Positions 15,325-23,685 of a DNA stretch of 27,587 nt are shown one piece after another. The number at the start of each line of letters is the position of its first letter. The first letter of the stretch is position 1. The notes beneath the pieces are model-generated. The model saw nothing but the letters and a program-made list of their open reading frames with translations, searched no databases and had not been told where the DNA came from. The position numbers were made by a program, and so were the translations under genes. Source of the stretch: Candidatus Woesearchaeota archaeon. GTDB lineage: Archaea > Nanobdellota > Nanobdellia > Woesearchaeales > WJKL01. The DNA is taken from assembly GCA_019322815.1 (NCBI GenBank), contig JAHWIB010000016.1:1-27587 (forward strand). Direction: 5' to 3'.

Positions 15325-18300
15325 CTATTCGCAGTATTCATAGCATCTTCCGAATGTGCAGACTGTTGCACAGTCTATTACAGAATCAACAGTAAAATCA
15401 AAACTATTAGTTATTCCATTGCAGTTTAAATCAACTGTTTCTGTTCCATGCCAGTTGAATTCTAAATTATTAACAACTAGATCATTTCCATTAAATTCTA
15501 AATCATAATGAACATGAGTTGATACAACTGACATGCTTGTTGGATCATCAACATCACTGCATTGGCCAGCTAAATTATCATAAACAATAGTTCCGCTGAC
15601 AGAATCCTCATCAACATTCTGATTGCTCAATGAATTCCATACAGCAGGATCATCTATCGGATCTACTGTTATTCTAAATTCATCATAATCATAATATTCT
15701 CCATCATAAACACTTACATTAATATAAGAATAGCCAGACTGTTCAGCAGCAGGCTGTGCACAATCAATATATCTGTTTGAATCTATTGAGCAGCCTATCA
15801 ATCCATTATTTGATTCTGAAACTATTGCAAATATTAGATCAGATAGATTATTATCTGCATCAGAAGCATAATTCCATAGATCAATCCAATTGGATAAAGG
15901 AGTATCATCTTCATTCAAAAATTTATCTGGAATTCCTTGAATACTTGGTGGTTGATTGATTAAAGGAACATTTTCCAAAGTCTTAAATGAATAAGGTCCG
16001 TCTATTGCGCAATTTCCAGCTGCATCACATGAAGTTACATTATAATAATAAGTTGTGTTTGAAATTAAGTTATACAAATTCTGGCCATGTGTTGTTACAA
16101 AACCACTATTATCTGCTGCCATTCCAAGGCTCAATGTTGTTCCATAATTCACTGAAGAGTTTGCAGGCTCATCAGTTTCCCAATCAATTGCAGCTGACTG
16201 GTTTGTTATATCAGTTGCAACTACATTTGATATTATTGGAGGTGTTGTATCAGAAACAGCAGTTATACTGCAGCTTGCTGTTATTTGATCAGCAGTTGCA
16301 TCTTCATCAGATACAACATCAAATACAGCTGAATAATCTCCAATAGTTGAATCACTGCAAGTAAAAGTAACAGCTTGGCTTTCACTATCAGCCATATTTG
16401 TGCTATCTGTCCAGTCATCTGTTATCTCACTGCAGTCTCCTGAACTGCATGCAACATTAATATTGGTATTTGCTTTTGTTGATGTTATATCTGCACTATT
16501 TGTTAAAACTCCAGCTCCTTGTTCTCCACTTCCTAAGTCAAGAGCAGCTTGATCCCACGCAATAGAAGCAGGAATATTAACTATAAATGTATAATCAGCA
16601 GCAGCAAAAGCAGCATTACTTCCATCTGAACATTCTACATTCCAAGTATAAGTTCCATCTGCTAATCCTGTATAATCATATATGCTTGAACTTCCATCTG
16701 CAGCAGTTTGCGTAGCATCAACTTGCCAGCTTCCGCTTGTATCAGAATAAATATCACAGCTCAAGGTTGAAACAATATCATCAGTAACACTATATTGAAT
16801 TGTAACATCTCCGTCTGTATCAGTGCTTGCATCAGCAGGCAGTTCTAATGTTACTGTTGGTGCAGTTGTATCAACTATAAGAGGAGGCAATGGATCAAAT
16901 GATATAAATCCATTGATAAAATAACTGTCATAAACATCTACTTCTATTTTATGAGTAATATCTGAATTTATCAATTGTACAGCATCAAAAACATAAAATC
17001 CATTGTTAAAATTAGCATTTCCTTCTTTAAGAACAGCTTCATCTTCTTTTAATCTTACATTGACATTTTGAATGTTTGAATCTTCATCAGTGACATTAAC
17101 CCTGATTCTAGCTAAAGTTTCATCCTCTCTTACTTCATTGCAATTTTTCCATGCTCCTAAAGTTTCACACTCAATACTTTCAATCATAGGAATATGGTCT
17201 CCTATTATTGTTACTGTAGAATTTGGACCTGTAGAACTATGATCATCAGAATTTATTATCACAAAAAAATCCCAGTTTGATTCATGAAATCCAGTTGCAT
17301 TTACCTGCCAAGTTACATCACAAGTTTCTCCAACAGCTAAATTTCCGCAGTCATAGGGATTTTGAGTTACTGTATAAAAAGGGGTTCCAGAATTCATTGG
17401 AATAACTCCTTTTTGTAATTGTTCTGCTCCTGTTGTCCATTTTAATCTGTTGAATATTGTTGGATCATTCAATACAACCCATGATTTTAAGTATCCAAAA
17501 CCATTCATTCCCCAGCCAGTGCCCCAGCTGTTCTTGATTATTAAATAATCTCCTGTTTCATTATATCCAATTACTTCTACTACATGAGCTCCGCTGCTTG
17601 TACCAACTGAAGGTTCATATATGCCTGAACTATAAGCACCCATGTCGGTATATGCACGAATTTGTGCTGTAGCTGTGCCGTATTTTAAAAGATTTGTGAT
17701 AACAGTTTGCTTGTCAACACCGCCTGCTCCTTCAGGAGCAGTTATCGTGCTATTAATATGATATTTTTTTCCATCTGTGCATATATTTGCGCATGATTCA
17801 TCAGTTGCTGAGAAAGGAAAGCATACTTCATCAACAACACCTGTATGCTCAATATAATATAATGCTTTGCCATCACTGCCTCCACTAGCGCAGCTGCCTG
17901 CATCAGGAAGAGCGCTATCATCATGACCGCATGATATAAGGTCCTGCTCTGAAAGGTTTAGCTGCAGTGTCGGCCATCTGTTGTATATCCCCAATGCAGA
18001 TTCAGAAACAGCTGCTGCACCAAAAGCCCAGCAGCCATTGCATGCCCCTTGGCTTTTTGCAGGAGTAATCCAGTTTTCATTATACACATTTCTCCAGTCC
18101 CAATAATAAGGAAAAATAACTTCATCCTTTTTTGTAATAGCGCTTTTCGCAGCCATGGCTGAAGCGCTTTTTGAAGATGCCTTTGGCTCGTCTTTGGCTG
18201 TGTCAGGCTCATTATAATGAACTTCACCTCTCCTGTCTCTTGCAACATAGTCAATAAAAGCAGGAGTAAGCTCTGCTTTCCATTTTAGATTCTTATCCTC

Positions 18301-18837
18301 TATCTGCTTCCTTATCTCCTTTAGCCTTTTCTTTGCTTCAACAATATCTTCATGAGTGAAATTTGAATATTCATTTGATTTATAAGGGTCAAGTGTCAAA
18401 ACAACATTATTACAAGTATCATTAAAACATTTCACACTTACAGAGAAATTAAAGAATTCATCTTTTGTTACATCCAAATCAGGCGTTTGAGAGATAACCT
18501 CAAGATATGCTCCTGCTCCTGCAAGATCTTTTTTAGCAGATTTGCTACTTTGCGATTTTTTATTTGATTTATCTATCTTAGAAATTTTTATACTTTTTTC
18601 ATAATCTGATTGACTTGCTGCTGCAAAATCTTCTGTCTTAAATTCACGTTTTTCTGGAGGTATGATATAGATTTTAGATGCTTGACTTGTTCCTTTAACT
18701 GATTCTATATTTTCAACTATATTCGGCTCTATTTCAATAGCTGGATTTAATATATTAATAACAGCTATAGAACCAAAACTAATGGAAGTTATTATTAAAA
18801 ATATAAATACTATTTTTGTTAAAAATGAATTACCCAT
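15325..18837 (-). CDS. Membrane-anchored papain-like (C1A) cysteine protease with Ig/FnIII C-terminal domains
   Basis: This 1170-aa protein has an N-terminal membrane segment at residues 8-30 (KIVFIFLIITSISFGSIAVI). A pro-region with coiled-coil character (KKRLKEIRKQIEDKN) runs to about 215. The peptidase domain at about 230-465 has WDWRN, the oxyanion Gln263, Cys269 (SQGACNGCWAFGA), His418 (SGAHVVEVIGY) and Asn436 (KNSWGTGWG). From about 490 on there are extracellular beta-sandwich domains: CARDB/Ig-like segments, an FnIII-like domain (AIDWETDEPANSSVNYG ... TYYYNVTSCDAAGN), cadherin/BIG-like segments (NQPPSIQGIPDKFLNEDD) and a Cys-rich end (CTFGRCYEYCE). All catalytic residues are present. 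It is the first gene of an operon with the barrel-like gene. Surface digestion of proteins of host or prey is possible (inference). Confidence 0.88.
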   Translation of the reverse strand: MGNSFLTKIVFIFLIITSISFGSIAVINILNPAIEIEPNIVENIESVKGTSQASKIYIIPPEKREFKTEDFAAASQSDYEKSIKISKIDKSNKKSQSSKSAKKDLAGAGAYLEVISQTPDLDVTKDEFFNFSVSVKCFNDTCNNVVLTLDPYKSNEYSNFTHEDIVEAKKRLKEIRKQIEDKNLKWKAELTPAFIDYVARDRRGEVHYNEPDTAKDEPKASSKSASAMAAKSAITKKDEVIFPYYWDWRNVYNENWITPAKSQGACNGCWAFGAAAVSESALGIYNRWPTLQLNLSEQDLISCGHDDSALPDAGSCASGGSDGKALYYIEHTGVVDEVCFPFSATDESCANICTDGKKYHINSTITAPEGAGGVDKQTVITNLLKYGTATAQIRAYTDMGAYSSGIYEPSVGTSSGAHVVEVIGYNETGDYLIIKNSWGTGWGMNGFGYLKSWVVLNDPTIFNRLKWTTGAEQLQKGVIPMNSGTPFYTVTQNPYDCGNLAVGETCDVTWQVNATGFHESNWDFFVIINSDDHSSTGPNSTVTIIGDHIPMIESIECETLGAWKNCNEVREDETLARIRVNVTDEDSNIQNVNVRLKEDEAVLKEGNANFNNGFYVFDAVQLINSDITHKIEVDVYDSYFINGFISFDPLPPLIVDTTAPTVTLELPADASTDTDGDVTIQYSVTDDIVSTLSCDIYSDTSGSWQVDATQTAADGSSSIYDYTGLADGTYTWNVECSDGSNAAFAAADYTFIVNIPASIAWDQAALDLGSGEQGAGVLTNSADITSTKANTNINVACSSGDCSEITDDWTDSTNMADSESQAVTFTCSDSTIGDYSAVFDVVSDEDATADQITASCSITAVSDTTPPIISNVVATDITNQSAAIDWETDEPANSSVNYGTTLSLGMAADNSGFVTTHGQNLYNLISNTTYYYNVTSCDAAGNCAIDGPYSFKTLENVPLINQPPSIQGIPDKFLNEDDTPLSNWIDLWNYASDADNNLSDLIFAIVSESNNGLIGCSIDSNRYIDCAQPAAEQSGYSYINVSVYDGEYYDYDEFRITVDPIDDPAVWNSLSNQNVDEDSVSGTIVYDNLAGQCSDVDDPTSMSVVSTHVHYDLEFNGNDLVVNNLEFNWHGTETVDLNCNGITNSFDFTVDSVIDCATVCTFGRCYEYCE

Positions 18838-18883
18838 TTTAATTATCTTTAATCTTTTTATTACTTATAAGTAGTTATAGTTA

Positions 18884-18891
18884 TATATAAA
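18884..18891 (-). promoter_or_regulatory. TATA box of the protease-barrel operon
   Basis: TTTATATA on the minus strand is preceded by ATAACA. The predicted start is near 18861, giving a leader of about 24 nt before the ATG at 18837. No strong Shine-Dalgarno site is present. Confidence 0.55.
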
Positions 18892-18984
18892 TGTTATGTT
18901 TTGTGCTAAATACATGGAATTGTAATTATTGCAGTTCATGTCATTTATAATATACAAGATAAACATCTATATAAATTTAAGGTT

Positions 18985-19006
18985 TAATAGAATTTTTATT
19001 CTATTA
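18985..19006. repeat. Perfect 9-bp inverted repeat next to the right dnaJ repeat
   Basis: TAATAGAAT and ATTCTATTA are exact reverse complements around TTTT, ending 5 bp before the 56-bp direct repeat. It may be a terminator-like hairpin, or an arm of a recombination site, given its position at the island edge. Confidence 0.55.
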
Positions 19007-19011
19007 TATTA

Positions 19012-19067
19012 CTGAAACAATTTGACAAGACATTGAACAAAGAAGGATTTTTGAAAGGTTTGTTTAA
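19012..19067 (+). repeat. 56-bp direct repeat, right copy (displaced 3' end of dnaJ), candidate att site
   Basis: This is an exact copy of 10006-10061. Its frame still ends in Lys-stop (AAA TAA), so the synonymous differences lie just outside the identical block. It is followed by an oligo-T tract (TTCTTTTTTT), as expected at the original gene end. It has no dnaJ sequence upstream, so it is a fragment, not a second gene. Confidence 0.9.
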
Positions 19068-19150
19068 ATAAATTCTTTTTTTAACATAAAACTTATAAAT
19101 AACCTATAACTTTTTTGCCCTCCCTCTAGATAAAAAAAATTATATTAAAA

Positions 19151-19336
19151 ATGGCAAAAACAAAAGATGGAATAATAAAAAAAACTCTTGATTATTATGT
19201 AGCAATTTATAAAAACTCAGGTACTGATCAGGAAAGAAGCAGAACTAGTTATTTTGTAGAGGATTTTTTAAAACCATTAGGTCCAGAGAAATTCAAAGAA
19301 TATTGGAGTTATTATGAATCAGCAATTTCTGACTGA
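19151..19336 (+). CDS. Small protein of unknown function (61 aa)
   Basis: This short, charged protein has the helices IIKKTLDYYVAIYKN, FVEDFLKPLGPEKFKEYW and YYESAISD and many Tyr. I do not recognise a family. A TATA-like CTTATAAA at 19092-19099 predicts a start near 19121 with a leader of about 30 nt, without a clear Shine-Dalgarno site. It sits just outside the island's right repeat. The stop is followed within 55 bp by the promoter of the 696-aa gene. Confidence 0.5.
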   Translation: MAKTKDGIIKKTLDYYVAIYKNSGTDQERSRTSYFVEDFLKPLGPEKFKEYWSYYESAISD

Positions 19337-19360
19337 ATTGTTTAATCAGTTATCCTTACC

Positions 19361-19368
19361 TTTATATA
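19361..19368 (+). promoter_or_regulatory. TATA box of the 696-aa gene (leaderless)
   Basis: TTTATATA is preceded by CTTACC. Its centre lies about 26 bp before the ATG at 19391, predicting a transcript that begins at the start codon. Confidence 0.65.
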
Positions 19369-19390
19369 CAACCAAGAGTTCTATTTTTTA

Positions 19391-21481
19391 ATGCCGCGTA
19401 GAAGAAAGGAAGACCAATTTGAAAAAGAAATGAGTTTAGGTAAAGAGATAGCTATAAAAGCTATGTCAGAGATTGGTTATTCTAGAAGAGAATCTAGAAA
19501 ATTAATAGATATTGCTTACAGCGAACCAAGCCTTAAAATAAAAGAAGCTTTAAAAAAAACATTTGGAAAGGTTGATGAAAAATTTTCAACAGTTATTTCT
19601 GAACTTGAGAATTCAGTAAATGAATATAAAAGATGGTATTCAAAAGCAATAAAAGATCCTGCTGTGCAAAAGGTGATTGAGCAAGAAGTAAATGCTGAAG
19701 ATATGGATAATATTTTGTTGGAATTCCAGCCAGAAGGGTGGCCAAGAACAGATGGTGGTTGTTCTATTCCAGAGATATTAGGATCTGTTGATATAATGAA
19801 TGTATTTTCAGATATGCCTGAAAAATTAGATATAAATCCTGAAGTTAGATTTCAACATATCGGTATGTTAGTTTCTAGTTTAAAGGAAATGTGGCAGAAA
19901 AGCAGAAAAAATATTGATATAACCTCCAGATATTTGCAAGATATTCTTAATGAAGTGTTAAAAAATATATGGGTTCCTTCTGGTGTTGATAGAATCCGTT
20001 GGTTTCGCAATGTTTTTTACCATAGAGCAGAGGAAGGCATTAGAGTTATAGAAAGAATTGATCGAGAAAAAAAATCATATCTTTCAATTAAAGGCAGAGA
20101 TGAAGCAGAAATTTTTATGGCCATTCCCACAACTGAACTGCCTGCTTATCAAGCAGTTACTATTGTTGCAGAAGGATTAAAAAAATTACAGAGATCAGCT
20201 GTTGCATGTGTCAGAGAGCTTGTTGTGCAAAATGAAGAAGATCAAAGATTAGAGCTTTTTACATATATAGTTGATAATCCTGATTCATTGAAATTGTATA
20301 AGCAGTTAAGAAGACAAGGATTGTCTGCAGTAAATTATAGTGATTTTATTTTGAATTATAGAAGTGTTCCTATTAAATTGAAAGATGGAGAGAAAACTGC
20401 AGCTGAAATTGTTGAAGAAATATCAGAAAAAAAGAGCCAGGGAAGAGCTGCTATAACTCTTATGGGAAATATAACCTCACTTGCATTAGATCCAGAAGCA
20501 GAGAAAATTGTTGCTGTTGCAGAATCTTATCCAAATGCAGATATCATTATTGATGATTATATTAAGGCAGTATCATCAGGAGAGATAAACAGGCCAAAGG
20601 TTTTGTTAAAAATTGGTGATTTGAAGCCAGACTCAAAACAATTAAAGATTTTACGTGTAAGATTAGAACAAATTCCTGATAGAGAATTAGCTGGATGGGA
20701 TGAATCACCTAATCTTGAAAAAAGAATCTTGAGATATAAACTATCTGAAGCAGTAAAATCTAGACCTCAGCAGCAAAAACCAAAGATCTGGTATGAATTG
20801 TGCACACTAAACTTGCAAAGACAAGGAAAAGATGTAGAATTATTGCAAAGAGCTTATAACATATTGTCTGATTTTGACAGAAAAAGAATGAGAAATGTCT
20901 GGATGACACAGCCAGAAACACTTGATTCATTTTGTTCTGATGTAGATGAATTATACACAACAAAATCTTTTCAGATGATCTTAGAAAGCCATAATCTATT
21001 TGATTCATACAAAGAGCAGTTAAAGGCAAATGGAGCTTTTGCTTCAAAACTAAGAGAATTTGCAGCAAAAGATGAAGGCAATTTATATCCTGGTCTTGTA
21101 GAGCTTTTGAAGATTGAGCCTGATCAGCAGGAAATTGTCAAAGAACCAGAGCCGCCAGCTATTGAAGATATAAGTCCAGTTCAATTTGATTATTCAAGAA
21201 TAATAGTTTGGGGCGGCCAGTATTCCAGTGAGCAAAAATCAAAGATTGAAGCAGCTGTGCCAGAAGGAATAGAAATTAAGATATGCGACCTATTCAACAA
21301 AAGAAGAAATATTACTGGACTTCAATCTTCTGATGCAGTTATTTGTGTAACTACATCTAATCTTCATTCAACTTACTGGAGATTAAAGAAATATTGCAAA
21401 GACCATGATGTAGGATTTTATCATGTTGGCAGATCCGGACACCAGCCATTGATTGATTTCCTGCAGAAATTAACTAAATAA
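19391..21481 (+). CDS. Large protein of unknown function with DUF2325-like C-terminal domain
   Basis: This 696-aa soluble protein is mostly helical for residues 1-590, with no recognised domain and no signal peptide. It starts with the basic MPRRRKEDQFEKEM. An acidic/proline linker (KEPEPPAIEDISP, about 580-592) leads to a C-terminal alpha/beta domain (about 600-696: RIIVWGGQYSSEQKSKIE, SSDAVICVTTSNLHSTYWRLKKYCKDHDV, HVGRSG). This resembles DUF2325, a small Rossmann-like domain of unknown role found in bacteria next to varied regulatory modules. The conserved VGG and D-x-V-I-x-x-T-x-x-x-x-H features are visible. The gene is leaderless by TATA spacing. Its 3' end overlaps the convergent nadM by 12 nt. 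Confidence 0.7.
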   Translation: MPRRRKEDQFEKEMSLGKEIAIKAMSEIGYSRRESRKLIDIAYSEPSLKIKEALKKTFGKVDEKFSTVISELENSVNEYKRWYSKAIKDPAVQKVIEQEVNAEDMDNILLEFQPEGWPRTDGGCSIPEILGSVDIMNVFSDMPEKLDINPEVRFQHIGMLVSSLKEMWQKSRKNIDITSRYLQDILNEVLKNIWVPSGVDRIRWFRNVFYHRAEEGIRVIERIDREKKSYLSIKGRDEAEIFMAIPTTELPAYQAVTIVAEGLKKLQRSAVACVRELVVQNEEDQRLELFTYIVDNPDSLKLYKQLRRQGLSAVNYSDFILNYRSVPIKLKDGEKTAAEIVEEISEKKSQGRAAITLMGNITSLALDPEAEKIVAVAESYPNADIIIDDYIKAVSSGEINRPKVLLKIGDLKPDSKQLKILRVRLEQIPDRELAGWDESPNLEKRILRYKLSEAVKSRPQQQKPKIWYELCTLNLQRQGKDVELLQRAYNILSDFDRKRMRNVWMTQPETLDSFCSDVDELYTTKSFQMILESHNLFDSYKEQLKANGAFASKLREFAAKDEGNLYPGLVELLKIEPDQQEIVKEPEPPAIEDISPVQFDYSRIIVWGGQYSSEQKSKIEAAVPEGIEIKICDLFNKRRNITGLQSSDAVICVTTSNLHSTYWRLKKYCKDHDVGFYHVGRSGHQPLIDFLQKLTK

Positions 21482-21973
21482 TTCTTTTATCCTCTCAACA
21501 CCGTTTATTCTTTTAATTTCTTCTGCAACAGGATTTGGGACAAATTCTTTCCATTCTTTATTTTCCTTGATTCTTTTTCTAATCTCAGTAGAACTTATAT
21601 CAAACTCAACTTTAATAGATTTTACAGAACATTTTTCTTTAGCTAGTTCAAAACATCTTTTTGTATGATCACTGTTTGTATAAACAACATCAAATATAGG
21701 GCATAATTTTTTGACATAATCCCCCCATTCAGGATCGCTGTGGATATCAGGAACAAAAATAATTTCATAGTCCTTAATTCCTTCTGTATCTAATGCTTTC
21801 TTAATCATCTCTTTTCTTTCTTCTGCTGTAAATGGATTTTCTTTTGTATTGCTGTATTGAGAGCTACCAATACCAATCAAAACTTTGTCATTTTCTTCAA
21901 GAATCTGTTTTACAGCTGATAAATGCCCCTTATGAAACGGCTGGAATCTCCCTATAAATAATGCTGTTTTCAT
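21470..21973 (-). CDS. nadM: Nicotinamide-nucleotide adenylyltransferase, archaeal type
   Basis: NadM makes nicotinate or nicotinamide adenine dinucleotide from the mononucleotide and ATP. The 167-aa protein has GRFQPFHKGH (residues 8-17, the nucleotidyltransferase HxGH motif), IGIGSSQYSNTKENPFTAEER typical of archaeal NadM, and the closing ISSTEIRKR motif near 127. Its length is normal. It lies 16 nt after nadE with AGAGGAAGATC before the ATG, so the two form an operon for the last two steps of NAD synthesis. Confidence 0.92.
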   Translation of the reverse strand: MKTALFIGRFQPFHKGHLSAVKQILEENDKVLIGIGSSQYSNTKENPFTAEERKEMIKKALDTEGIKDYEIIFVPDIHSDPEWGDYVKKLCPIFDVVYTNSDHTKRCFELAKEKCSVKSIKVEFDISSTEIRKRIKENKEWKEFVPNPVAEEIKRINGVERIKELFS

Positions 21974-21989
21974 TGATCTTCCTCTTTTT

Positions 21990-22706
21990 TTATTTTATTA
22001 TAAATGGTGTTCTTCCTTTATGCTTGTTATCTTTAATTCTTTTCAAAATCTTCTGATATAATTCTTTCTTCTTGATTTTACTTATCTGTTTCTGCTCAAT
22101 TAGCTTCAAGATTTTGTCAATATCTTTATATCTTCCTCCTAATTCTGCTTCATCTGTCTGTCCTCTGTATAATTCAGCAGAAGGAGTCTTTTTGATTATA
22201 TTTTCAGGCAGTTTTAATCTTTTTGCTAACTGAAAAACTTCTGTTTTATATAAGCTTCCTATTGCAAACAAATCAGCAGCAATATCACCATGCTTTGTTC
22301 CATAGCCTAATAACAATTCTGTTTTATTAGAAGTTCCAACAACTAATGCATTTTTAGTATTAGCATAAGCATAAAGAATATTTGCCCTGATTCTTGCTTT
22401 TGTATTTGCAATTGCTGTATCACTTTTCCATTTTAATCTTTTGTAAGGCCTTAAAAATCTGCTGATTTCAACAATCTTATATTTAACTTTCAATTCTTTG
22501 CATAATTTTATTGCATCATCTACACTAGATTTTTTTGTAACACCTTTCTCAGGCATAAGAATTGCAAAAACATTTTTGTTTCCCAAAGCTTCTGCTGTTA
22601 ATTTTAATGCCAAAGCAGAATCTATTCCGCCGCTTAATCCAATAACAGCTTTATCAAAACCAACTTTTTCAAAATAATCTTTTATCCCTCTTATTAAATC
22701 CCCCAT
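21990..22706 (-). CDS. nadE: NH3-dependent NAD synthetase
   Basis: NadE amidates nicotinate adenine dinucleotide to NAD with ATP. This 238-aa single-domain form lacks a glutaminase domain, so free ammonia is the donor. SGGIDS (25-30) is the PP-loop. FAILMPEKGVTKKSSVDDA, NTKARIRANILYAYAN and VVGTSNKTELLLGYGTKHGD are family signatures, as is TPSAELYRGQTDEAELG. A TATA box at 22729-22736 lies about 26 bp before the ATG, predicting leaderless mRNA. It is the first gene of the nadE-nadM operon. Confidence 0.94.
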   Translation of the reverse strand: MGDLIRGIKDYFEKVGFDKAVIGLSGGIDSALALKLTAEALGNKNVFAILMPEKGVTKKSSVDDAIKLCKELKVKYKIVEISRFLRPYKRLKWKSDTAIANTKARIRANILYAYANTKNALVVGTSNKTELLLGYGTKHGDIAADLFAIGSLYKTEVFQLAKRLKLPENIIKKTPSAELYRGQTDEAELGGRYKDIDKILKLIEQKQISKIKKKELYQKILKRIKDNKHKGRTPFIIK

Positions 22707-22728
22707 AATTATTTAGAAATATAAGTAT

Positions 22729-22736
22729 TATATAAA
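22729..22736 (-). promoter_or_regulatory. TATA box of nadE-nadM (leaderless)
   Basis: TTTATATA on the minus strand is centred about 26 bp before the nadE ATG at 22706. The TATA box lies immediately after the stop of the upstream 271-aa gene. Confidence 0.6.
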
Positions 22737-22737
22737 T

Positions 22738-23553
22738 TTAATCTCTCCCATCTAATAAATCATCAAGAGACATAAGAGTTTGTTCAACATTCTGATCATC
22801 AAAAAATAAAGTTTCTGTTCTACTAAAAATATGCACATTTCTATATTTTTTAGGTAAATCGTATATTATTTCTCTATATAATCCAATCATTTGTTCTGCA
22901 AGTTCTTCATTACCAGAACGGACTCCTCCTAAATTAGTATTAACAATAACCAATTTTGCATCTGGATTAACATTTGACATTAATCTTGATAATTTGGCTG
23001 CTTGTGTCTGAACACTTTTGAAAAGACCATCACAATATCTTTTTGGATCAGAAATACGTAAAGCAAGATAATCCATGGCCATTTCTTTAGAACCATTATA
23101 GTGTGTTTCTGTTTTTTTTGGAGTTCTCCATGAAAGCTTACTGATAAGTTTACTAATTAATCCAGCTAAACTCCATCCACTTTCCTGATTTTTTGCTTTT
23201 TCTAGGAATTTTCTTGCTTGTTTTCTTTCATCGCTTTTTTCATCTAAAAGAGCAGATTCTTTTGCTGTTTGTAATTTAAAATAATCATTTACAATAACAA
23301 TATCAACAACAGGTAGTGTTGGATCCATTATTTGCCTATGTAAATCATCATAGGAATCAACATATGTAACTCTATATTCTCTTTTGTCTGTTTCTAATTT
23401 AATAGAACCAACATCAGAAAGCAAAACACGTCTACCTATATCTGCAAAAGAATAACTTATACCCCAATAAACATTAACTAATTTACCTTCACTTTCTGAT
23501 TTGATTTCAGTAGTTGGTACTGCGGGCTCAACTATTCCTGCCATTTTAATCAT
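22738..23553 (-). CDS. Protein of unknown function (271 aa)
   Basis: This soluble alpha/beta protein has several strand-like segments: GKLVNVYWGIS, YRVTYVDSY, VVDIVIVNDYF, DAKLVIVNTNLGGVRSG, YRNVHIFSRTETLFFDD. A basic helical insertion (residues about 105-150) separates them. The strands VVDIVIVND and KLVIVNTN suggest a Rossmann- or receiver-like fold, but I recognise no family and no phospho-acceptor pattern. The ATG at 23553 lies about 25 bp from a TATA box (23574-23581), so it is leaderless. A second ATG three codons in is possible. It is divergent from the AsnB-Dph6 fusion through a mirrored promoter. Confidence 0.65.
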   Translation of the reverse strand: MIKMAGIVEPAVPTTEIKSESEGKLVNVYWGISYSFADIGRRVLLSDVGSIKLETDKREYRVTYVDSYDDLHRQIMDPTLPVVDIVIVNDYFKLQTAKESALLDEKSDERKQARKFLEKAKNQESGWSLAGLISKLISKLSWRTPKKTETHYNGSKEMAMDYLALRISDPKRYCDGLFKSVQTQAAKLSRLMSNVNPDAKLVIVNTNLGGVRSGNEELAEQMIGLYREIIYDLPKKYRNVHIFSRTETLFFDDQNVEQTLMSLDDLLDGRD

Positions 23554-23567
23554 TAAAAATTCAATTT

Positions 23568-23668
23568 AAGTAGTATTTAAACCTTCGTAATCTAGTGAAA
23601 TTATAAAAATCTTCGATTTTTAAACTTCAAATTTACTTTGTAAATTGTGAAGGTTTAAATACTATCTT
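23568..23668. promoter_or_regulatory. Mirrored divergent promoter with internal hairpins
   Basis: TAGTATTTAAACCTTC (23571-23586) and GAAGGTTTAAATACTA (23649-23664) form a perfect 16-bp inverted repeat. Each arm carries a TATA box, TATTTAAA (23574-23581) leftward and TTTAAATA (23654-23661) rightward. They are spaced about 26 bp from the ATGs at 23553 and 23686, so both genes are leaderless. Between them lie the hairpins TAAAAATC-TTC-GATTTTTA (23604-23622) and CTTCAAATTTAC-TTT-GTAAATTGTGAAG with one bulge (about 23625-23652). Confidence 0.7.
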
Positions 23669-23685
23669 GAGAATTCTTAAGTATA

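Noticed and set aside
15756..16346. Plus-strand frames opposite the protease gene (15756-15959, 15987-16346)
   Set aside because: Antisense shadows rich in Leu, His and Gln with no start signals, against a protein with complete catalytic motifs.
19012..19067. A second dnaJ gene or dnaJ pseudogene
   Set aside because: Only the last 56 bp match and the sequence just upstream is unrelated, so it is a junction fragment, not a decayed full copy.
19391..21481. Calling the 696-aa DUF2325-like protein a defence gene
   Set aside because: There is no nuclease, reverse transcriptase, toxin or effector nearby, and the body is unrecognised. Position next to an island is not enough.
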